From NCBI GenBank assembly GCA_001599715.1, contig BCHU01000001.1:1225634-1289633 (forward strand): a DNA stretch of 64,000 bases, read 5' to 3'. Source of the DNA: Phaeotremella fagi. Its lineage: Eukaryota; Basidiomycota; Tremellomycetes; Tremellales; Phaeotremellaceae. Position numbers and translations under genes: made by a program. Below are positions 56,504 through 64,000 of this stretch, one piece after another; the stretch's first letter is position 1; every line of letters begins with the position of its first letter. The notes under the pieces were generated by a model, which worked only from the letters and a program-made list of their open reading frames with translations, searched no databases and was not told the DNA's origin.

Positions 56504-58938
56504 TTACAAAGGTAAACCACAGATTTCACAATCCGAATTTCCAGCATCATTAACGAAAGTACAATGAGGACAAATCTTTTCACCGCTCTCCGTCGAACTC
56601 GAATTAACCCCAGGTGCAGTAGCAGGTCCAGCAGCATCAGCGAAATTAGCTAAATCTTCGTATTCCCCGAAATCATTAGAATTTCCATTAGCTATTCATT
56701 GAAAGTTAGCTTTCAAGATATTTCACGAGGAACGATTCCAACTTACCCGTCGAACTTGATTGAACTATTGTTAGCAGAGTTTCGAAACCTGATGAAAGTA
56801 GGAGTTTATCTAAGAGACCGAAATTTTCAGGATGAGCGTGTGAGGTTGATGTTTTACATAACAGTTTTTGGTCCTCCTATAGACAAAGGTTAGTTATGTC
56901 TCTGTCAAAGAGTAATTGACTTACCAACGAGAACAAACCCTGCATACAAAGGAAAGCGACCAAATGCCAATCACTCAACCATCTCCCTATCTCTTGTTTC
57001 GTACTTTCAGACCAAGTTTGAGGGAAGGCGATTTCACCACCTGAATTCTTGAGTAGATTAGACAACTGTTTGACGACAAGATCCAGTGATTGATCGTGCA
57101 GCCCGGGTCTGTTTTCCGTGGGGAAAGAGTTGGCTAGGAAAAGAGGATTGGGATCTACTGGGAAACCATGTGTTATCTGTTGAGGGTATTAGTGAAAGTC
57201 ACGAAACAAATGAAAACGCTTACATTGACGAAAAGATATTCCACAGGGAATGTAGGTTTAGCCGGCATTTTGACTTGAATACCATATTCGTTTTTGAAAC
57301 TACGACAAGGTCAGTTTCTACCCACAATGAACTGCATCAGGATAAACTGACCTGTAGAATACCTCAGGTATATACTCTCCCTCTCCAGGTCTTCGTACAC
57401 GTACGACCCCAGGATCAACACTAGCCTCAACGATTCCGGCTTTGACCATAGCCTCAGCCTGCTCAGTAGCTTGCCAAGCGATAACATCAATTCCTCCTTC
57501 CTCCGTACCAGTCAAACAACAGGTGACGAATCTTGAAGAAAAGTGACCGGTGGGCGAAGCTTTAGTCGGTAGTGGATGTGAGATTTGGTATGCGGCACTT
57601 AATAGCATTTCAAGTGAGGATGCAGTGAAGGATTGTGCGTGTCTCTTGTAGAGTGTTTTTGTGACGTCGTCGGGGGACCTAAAAGGGTGCATGAGATTGG
57701 ATTGCTTGTCAAGTAACATCGTACTCACGGTGTCAGATCAGTGTATATCATCCCCACAACACCTAACCCTCTTTCGCACCATTCAGCAATCTCTCCGACT
57801 CTAGCCTCATCACTCCAAGGTGTCTCGACAGTCAAACCATCAAGTTCACCTTCCTGCCTAGGTTCCCAAACCGCTTCAACAACACTCTTGACCCCCATAG
57901 GAACCTTCTCATATTTATCATATCTTCCAATTAAAAATGCCAATCGCTGTGTACCCGTCCGTCTCCATGCACTGAGTAAGCCATCAATGATACTGGGAGA
58001 AGCGAATTCGACGTGATCGACCATTCTGTACGTCTGTGATGTCAATGTTAGTGCGGAAGGTTGACATGTCGAACAGATCCCTTGGGGGAACGGTGGATGT
58101 GAACCTGTAGGACATGGTGTCATGACTGATAATGATAATGGAGTGAGGGGAGGTAAGATTGTTGAAGAAGCTGCAGACGGTGCTTGAGATGATTGGAGTT
58201 TACGTAGATACGCGTGGAAAGAGAGATGTTTGATTTGCTGTTCAGCTTGATATTTTTGGTCATAGGGCTGGATGTTAGTTATTATAATCAATCTTTGACC
58301 CACCTCTAATGGCATGCAGTAATCACACATAGCTTTTTCACCATGTCTACAGAACACAGGATCTCTCTTTCGATTGATTTTTCCATCCTGAGTTTTCCAG
58401 TACACATCAACATCGGGTTCTTGAACATGACTCAAATCAGATAAAGCAATGACGTTAGGTAAAGGTGGATCGGTATGAGTATGCGGATGAAAAGGATCAG
58501 GTTGATTAGAGTGTGATACACTGGTTGAAGTTGATGTCGTTGGATGAGAAGTAGGATCTGCTTCTAATATTTTGTATGTGAGGAATAAAAGATCTCCATG
58601 ACTAATGTAACGTCAGCAATGTTTCCGAAGTAAGCGTGATTTAATCACCTGAAACCCATATCGCCAACTTTACGCCCAGAAAGTGCATCAAACGATACAA
58701 ACTCTCCAGAGTTTCCTGGTTGATTACTTAGCTTTAAAGTGGTCGGATCAGGTGGACCATCTTTCTTCGGTATGGTTTCTAACATGAGTCTGGCGAATTC
58801 ATCACCTGTGGTTGTTGGCTCAACTGTGATACGAGCTGTACCAGCTGGTGAACGGATACGTAGGATCTGATTTTAGTCAGTCGTGCTTTTCAAAGACTCC
58901 ACCGGAATGATATCCTGAAAGGAAAGCTGACTCACCAT
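56504..58938 (-). CDS. NPL4: Npl4, Cdc48/p97 ubiquitin cofactor
   Basis: With Ufd1 it delivers polyubiquitinated clients to the Cdc48 unfoldase (ERAD, chromatin extraction). The first coding exon holds only the ATG (58936-58938); a GTGAGT donor follows directly. The second starts ILRIRSPAGTARITVEPTTT, the N-terminal UBX-like fold. After RKVGDMGF come HGDLLFLTYKI, then the zf-NPL4 module (VFCRHGEKAMCDYCMPLE), CPTGSHPPFPQGICSTCQ and the inactive MPN-like domain (YRMVDHVEFASPSIIDGLLS, RLAFLIGRYDKYEKVPMGVK, GVVGMIYTDLTP). The C-terminal half continues to 56504 and ends in an NZF zinc finger: CPHCTFVNDAGNSDCEICGL. That C-terminal finger is known in animal Npl4 and absent from yeast Npl4. About nine exons. 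Confidence 0.94.
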
Positions 58939-59284
58939 AGTGGCCAACTGGATTGGAAGTTGAACTATTCAAGCTTGAGCTAAAAGAGATTAAATTTCTT
59001 CGTCTGTTCTGTATGTTTCAATCTCCTGAATGCAGTATTATATCTTATGATCGTATTATGATCAGACCACAGAACAGAGTGAATATTTGGATGAGTTGAA
59101 TGAAGAAAGAATGAAGAATATTGACATAGAAAGATAGAAGATACACACCAAGAAACAGACGTCAGCGAATAAGCGGAGGTTGAGTGGTAACTCCGTAATC
59201 CACGTGCTAACTCCGTTGCCACTAGTAATGTATCTTCTTCTCTTTCACCTTTCTCTCATTCTTCTGCTACGTTCATCGTTCAAA
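58939..59284. promoter_or_regulatory. Divergent promoter of NPL4 and the LENG1-like gene
   Basis: 346 bp between two opposite starts. Repeated AACTCCGT (59191-59198 and 59208-59215) flank GTAATCCACGTGCT, which holds a CACGTG E-box at 59201-59206. Such a palindrome is a common bHLH (Cbf1-type) site. Confidence 0.45.
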
Positions 59285-60599
59285 ATGCCTCGATTACAGA
59301 TTCTAGTGTGAGTAGGAGACGCAGAGAGATATATCAAAACTAACGCACCGTCCAGTCACAAATCCTATCATCCCTATCTCGAGAAGAACAAGCAGAAAGT
59401 ACGAGAAGATGAAGCTAAAGCGAGAGCCGAGGAGTTGCTCAACGAGCAAAAAATGATAGATAACGTGGGTACTGATCAACCAACTCAATAATCCTTAATG
59501 ACTGAGGAAACGCGAAATAGGAAGCCGAAGCTAGATTGAATTTATTAAGAAGAAGGGCAGGTTCACCAACCGGATTCGCCGTTGATGAAGAATCGAATCT
59601 ACCTTCGACCTCGACGTCAGAGATTGGCAACGGATCAACTAGTTTGATAGATAAACATAAAAAACAAAAGGCTAGAGAGGAGAAACGTGAGAAGAAATTG
59701 AAGAGTAGGAATGATTTTGATTTTCCTGATGCTGCTGTTAAGAGGGATAGGGAACGGGTTGAGAATAAAAGTAAAGGTAAAGAGAGGGAGGGGGATGTAT
59801 CATCTAGGGATAGAGTTGAGATTGGTGATGATGAATATGAAAGGAATGATGCTTGGGAGATGGATGGTCATGTAAATTTATTTTCGGATATTGAGAAGAA
59901 TGTAAGTTAGCTATAGGATTTATATAAGAACTGAAACTCACATTGTTCTGTTAGCCACCTAAAGGAACTCATCCACCCACACTAGCGGAGATAGCTAAAA
60001 AAAAAGCTGAACAAGAAAAAGATCCTTTCACGATGTACCTCGGTCGACCGGAGAAAGAGACTAAACCTTGGTACACCGATCGAGAATTTAAACGGGTTGA
60101 GGAAAAGGAGATAGGCGAAGAGGCGGAAGAGAAAAGAGCGAGGGAGAAGTAGGTCATTCCCATTTCACTTGTTTATTGAAAGTTTGATCTGACTCAACCA
60201 TAATCTAGACGTAAAGATCAAAGATCTAAAGAACGTAACGATCCCCTAACCAACATTCAATCCCTTCTCAAAACCTCCACCTCGAAACCTCATAAAACCC
60301 AACCCAAACTGCCAACCCACAACCCAACCCAAAACAGAATCTCCAGAGAAACATCAGAACGGCAAAGAGCTCTAGACTTGATTGCCAAATCGAAGCAACC
60401 ACCTCGGGCATGGGATGATACGCCGTCCACCGTTTCTGGGGGTGGAGGTGGGAATTGGGCTGATCAATTTGAGAGACAGAAGGAGAAGGCTGGTAGACGG
60501 TTTTTTGGGGGTGTTGAGGTTGGCGCTGGTTCGCGGGAGAGGAGGGGTTGGGATGATAGAGGTGGTAAAGGGAGGTATGGACGGAGTTGGGAGGTTTAG
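59285..60599 (+). CDS. CIR_N-domain protein, LENG1 like
   Basis: It starts MPRLQIL, joined after a 23-bp exon to VHKSYHPYLEKNKQKVREDE, the CIR N-terminal domain pattern (HKSWHxxNxxNxxxVRxDE) shared by LENG1 and CIR1, proteins tied to splicing or transcription corepression. It continues AEELLNEQKMIDN/EAEARLNLLRRR. After that the chain is highly charged and disordered (KHKKQKAREEKREKKLKSRN), with a conserved-looking block PPKGTHPPTLAEIAKKKAEQ and PWYTDREFKRVEE, and ends RGGKGRYGRSWEV. Exons: 59285-59307, 59356 to about 59464, 59521-59901, from 59955, and a last one from about 60210. A nuclear role is an inference from the family. Divergent to NPL4. Confidence 0.82.
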
Positions 60600-60782
60600 A
60601 TGGGATTTTATATTGATTGGATTTGTTGCCGGTTGTAGATTAGTAGAAGCGGAATAAGTTGTTGTTACACTTGGATATCCGTTTGATCGGGATGCCATTA
60701 ATATAATCTCATTTCGTAGATGCATACAACAAATTTCGTAAGACAAAACTCCACAGATCAATCAATACAACCCAACCAAACC

Positions 60783-62643
60783 CTACTCCCCCATGATAGC
60801 TCTTTCATTCTTACTCTCAACCAATAAAATCCTTTTCAAAACCCTCAAAACAGCCGCACAAGCTTTAGTCCAAATCTCATCAGGTGTCGCATTAAGATTT
60901 TTATCGGTATGATTCGTACCCGTACTAACCGTGTTCGATTGTTGACCACCAAACCCAATAACTGACATCGAAGGTAGAGTCATGTTATTAGCTATACCAG
61001 GTAGTTTTATACTATGACCAGAGATTTTATCTTTATTTATTCTAGATTGTTTTAGTAAACTTGAAATGGTTCTGAGGGACTTACTCTATCCCACCACCTC
61101 CCCAACCTCTTTCACCTCTACTTCCAAATTCTACTAGTTGTCTGATACATTCCAACAAAGCTATCAAACCGTTATCGAATCTTCTGTTTTGGAAGAATTT
61201 ATTTAAAGCTAGATCGGACGAGACGAAACTGATGTTTATCAGTACGATGGATACCATGTCCAACTTACAGTTCGTAAGAACCTTTTTTGGGTGGTGTTTC
61301 TTCAATCCTAGAAAATGAACCTAGAGGTATGATTTTATATCTAAACCAATTAATTTATGAATACTAACAATGAACTTCGTGAACCACACTCACCCATCAA
61401 AAACACATCCAACCTTGACCGCAATCCTATCAACGCAAAGCGCCACCAATCCCCAAGCAGCGTTAATCTCCTCCCAATCAACCAAAGGTCGTCCACCCAA
61501 TCTCAATCCATTGATCGTACCCACCATAGAAGTGTTTGAAGCTTTACCAACCCCAACACCTGTCGTACTGCCTGTTGACGAGTCTGGTGACAGAAGTGCC
61601 GTGGAACCGATTTGGAAGGCGTCGTTATAGACGTTAGTGGATTCTAGGGTTTGCAGGAGATTTTGTGAGAGGAGTAAATGGGTTTGTGAGGTTTTCAGGG
61701 TCGATTGGAGAGTTGTTAGTGTCGATGTTAGTTCTAGATGCGATAGGAGGAATCTGGGATGGGTCAGAATAATTCAACGTAAGGTGGTTATGATTAAAAC
61801 CTACTCGGTCTCTTCTTTGTCCGCTTGCTCTTCTTCAAGTTTCAAAGCGTCTTCTTCTTTCTTCATTGATTCCAACTCGACCTCTTTTTCATTTAAGATA
61901 GCTTTCAACCTCTCCTCCTCTTTAACAAGTTCATCCCGTTTCTTGATCAACTGTGTCCATTCAGCATCATTCCCTTCTAACCCGAATTCATCAAGATCAC
62001 TCTCCCCCGCATCAGAACCATTTCCACCAGACCGTCCATTGTTACCGACATTCTCCCGATTCCTGATGATCCCACGTTCGAATCCAATATAAGCGTCACG
62101 TTCCCTAGACAACTCTTCCAATTGACGTTGTAATTCAATCTGCAAGAGATTCGTACATTCAACACAAAGAGGATGTGAGATTGAAGTCTTTGACGATAAG
62201 ATGTTATGTAAATTTGAAATTAACACATGTGGATCAGCTTGATTATCGACATGAGGACTGGTAGGTCTAGATAAAGAACTGCTGGTTCCTTGTCTAACCA
62301 AAGGGGTTGAATTTGGATTAGTTAAGATTGAATCTGACAATAAAATGAAACTTTCAGCTACAGATTTCGAGTTCGAATTCGAATTCGATGGTTGGATCCC
62401 ATTCTTTTCAGCCCATATTTTAGCCGAGACATTTGAAGAAGGTGGTAGGGCTTCAAGTTTGTTTGAAGGGTTTAAAGAGGTTTCCGGGGTTGGGGGTGGT
62501 AGAGCTGAAGTTATGAGGTTGTATTGTGTTGGGGTTAGGGATGATATTGTTGGATCTAGGATTAAGGGTTGTGAGCATCTTTGACATGTCATTGGGGATG
62601 TTGATGGGTTGTGTGAGGATGGGGAGGTGGAAGAGGAAGCCAT
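60783..62643 (-). CDS. ATG6: Atg6/Vps30 (Beclin 1 family)
   Basis: Subunit of the Vps34 PI3-kinase complexes I and II (autophagy and endosomal sorting). The N-terminus is Ser-rich with a CxxC (MTCQRCSQPLILD), followed by a low-complexity region and a second CxxC (HPLCVECTNLLQIEL). A long coiled coil follows (QLIKKRDELVKEEERLKAIL, KEVELESMKKEEDALKLEEE). The evolutionarily conserved BARA domain comes next: NVYNDAFQIG, LRLGGRPLVDWEEINAAWG, the IKLIPLGSFSRIEE block, SSDLALNKFFQNRRFDNGLI and ALLECIRQL. The end reads AVLRVLKRILLVESKNERAI and MGE. About five exons. The pair of CxxC motifs is typical of fungal Vps30. No BH3-like match is claimed. Confidence 0.93.
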
Positions 62644-62996
62644 GGTGTTGGTTGGTGATGGTTGGTGATGGTTGGTGTTGGTCCAACTGAGGTTATAGGT
62701 TATCTAATCAGTTCGACTTAAATGTGGGGATGGAATAAATTACCGGTTACTTTACTGGTACACCCAATTCGGCTTGTTTCAAATGCTGTCCACAATGAAT
62801 TCAGCAGGCAGATAATAGAATTTGTGATCATAATTATCATCAAATCATGCTATAACATCATCAAGATTCTCATGATCAAACCTCAACGTCTAACATCACA
62901 AAGGAGATCTTTCATCTGATGTAGATTCATACTGCCTTTCATTCTGATTCTAAACATCTCACACCCACACCCACCCAACATCCACCAAACGAGTCC
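62644..62996. promoter_or_regulatory. Divergent promoter of ATG6 and the GH3 gene
   Basis: 353 bp between two opposite starts. It has a GATGGTTGGT simple repeat at 62650-62682 close to ATG6 and a CACACCCACACCCACCC tract at 62961-62977 just ahead of the GH3 ATG. No further element seen. Confidence 0.4.
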
Positions 62997-64000
62997 ATGT
63001 CTGAAGTGACCTACAAAGCACGCCCCCAGTTCTCGGTCAGAAGAACCATAACCGCCATGCTCCTCTTCACACTGATAACTCTCGGTCTCCTCTCCTCCGT
63101 CAAACCAAAAGCCTGGCGACCACTCGAAAACACCTTCTTAAAATCCACCACCACCTCCACCCCACCCTCAATCCCAAACACCAACAAATATCTACAAACC
63201 ACCACCAACATCATCTACACCACCCCAGAAATTCCTTATCCAATCAACCCCTCTCCAAATTCAACAATCAATTATTCAAGTCATAAATGGTTCATCGCTC
63301 ATCGGAAAGCTAGGAGGTATTTGGGAAATTGGACTGTTGAGGAGAAGGTTCAGTTGACTACTGGAGTTGGATGGGAGAATGGTCGATGTGTGGGGAATAC
63401 TCCTGAGGTTTTATCGAGGAATTGGACGGGTCTTTGTTTGGAGGATTCACCTTTGGGAGTTAGATTCGCTGATTATGTCAGTGCTTTCCCTGCTGGTATC
63501 AATATAGCTTCAACGTAAGTCCATTCAGTTGACAGTCCTCAGAAACTAATCTAATATTGGTGATGATTTGCATACAGGTTCGATAAAGATTTAATGTATA
63601 AACGTGGATTCGCTATTGGGAAAGAGAACCGTCTTAAAGGTGTTCATGTCGCTTTGGGTCCTATGACTAATATGGGTCGTGTAGCTGCAGGTGGAAGGAA
63701 TTGGGAAGGTTTCGGTGGAGATCCATATCTCAGTGGTTGGGCTACTGAGATGACAATAAAGGGAATGCAGGATGCAGGTGTTCAAGCGTGGTGCGTAACA
63801 TCCTAATTCAATCAGATACACAATAATAATCCTAACGAAACCAGTGTTAAACATTTCATCGGTAACGAACAAGAACATTATCGAATGACTTCATCATCCA
63901 ACATCGACGATCGAACCATGAGAGAAATCTATACCCATCCTTTCCTACGAGCAGTCCAAGCTGAGGTAGCCTCAGTCATGTGTTCCTACAACCTAATCAA
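62997..64000 (+). CDS. Glycoside hydrolase family 3 beta-glucosidase, membrane-anchored (3' partial)
   Basis: Exons 62997-63514, 63578-63790 and 63845 to beyond 64000. The N-terminus is a short basic cytosolic part (MSEVTYKARPQFSVRRTITA), then a single hydrophobic span (MLLFTLITLGLLSSV) and a Ser/Thr/Pro-rich stalk: a type II membrane anchor or an uncleaved signal. The catalytic domain opens LGNWTVEEKVQLTTGVGWEN, then NWTGLCLEDSPLGVRFADYV, SAFPAGINIAST/FDKDLMYK, HVALGPMTNMGRVAAGGRNW, EGFGGDPYLSGWATEMTIKG and CVKHFIGNEQEHYR, the ordered blocks of fungal GH3 beta-glucosidases. Several NxS/T sites agree with an extracytosolic location. The nucleophile region (SDW) is beyond the window edge. Divergent to ATG6. 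Confidence 0.92.

Overview
The window is a gene-dense piece of a basidiomycete nuclear genome, most likely a tremellomycete yeast (Cryptococcus/Kwoniella type). The reasons are the gene content (four-gene septin family, DASH complex, orthodox fungal aquaporin), coding exons cut by many introns of about 45-60 bp with GTRNGT donors and CTRAY branch points, intergenic gaps of 0.2-1.3 kb, and no repeats or transposons. The genus is an inference from style, not from a database match. Most genes were rebuilt exon by exon, and the splices were checked by reading-frame continuity and family motifs.

Layout. 1-9.6 kb: end of a membrane protein, HEM3 (haem), a Cdc12-type septin, an orphan gene and SPT16 (FACT). 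9.7-20.4 kb: a 27-exon VPS13 lipid-transfer protein of about 3174 aa. 21-25 kb: ERG25, the 72-aa kinetochore gene DAD4 and an HpcH/HpaI-type aldolase. 25.8-36 kb: a stress/osmolyte neighbourhood with cytosolic HSP70 (SSA type), an orthodox aquaporin, a 67-aa conserved small protein, a glycerol-3-phosphatase-like HAD enzyme and GPD1. The phosphatase and GPD1 are divergent and share one promoter. 36.4-41 kb: a 963-aa F-box/LRR-like protein and orphan genes. 41-47 kb: PMS1 mismatch repair and a divergent RBR ubiquitin ligase, then a coiled-coil orphan. 47.4-53 kb: two divergent spliceosome genes, PRP2 and PRP19. 53-64 kb: an SH3 protein, an orphan, NPL4, a LENG1/CIR_N protein, ATG6/VPS30 and the start of a membrane-anchored GH3 glucosidase that runs off the edge.

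Most noteworthy points: an apparent AT-AC intron with U2-like signals in ERG25; three stop-free introns of 3n length in PRP2, so that the whole gene reads as one ORF; coding micro-exons of 5 bp (SH3 gene) and 13 bp (septin); an NPL4 first coding exon that is only the ATG; a four-unit step-type heat-shock element upstream of HSP70; and a perfect CRE palindrome between the two glycerol-synthesis genes. I did not find a clearly new multi-gene system. The novelty is in gene architecture and regulation of otherwise conserved genes. No tRNA, rRNA, CRISPR array or mobile element was recognised.
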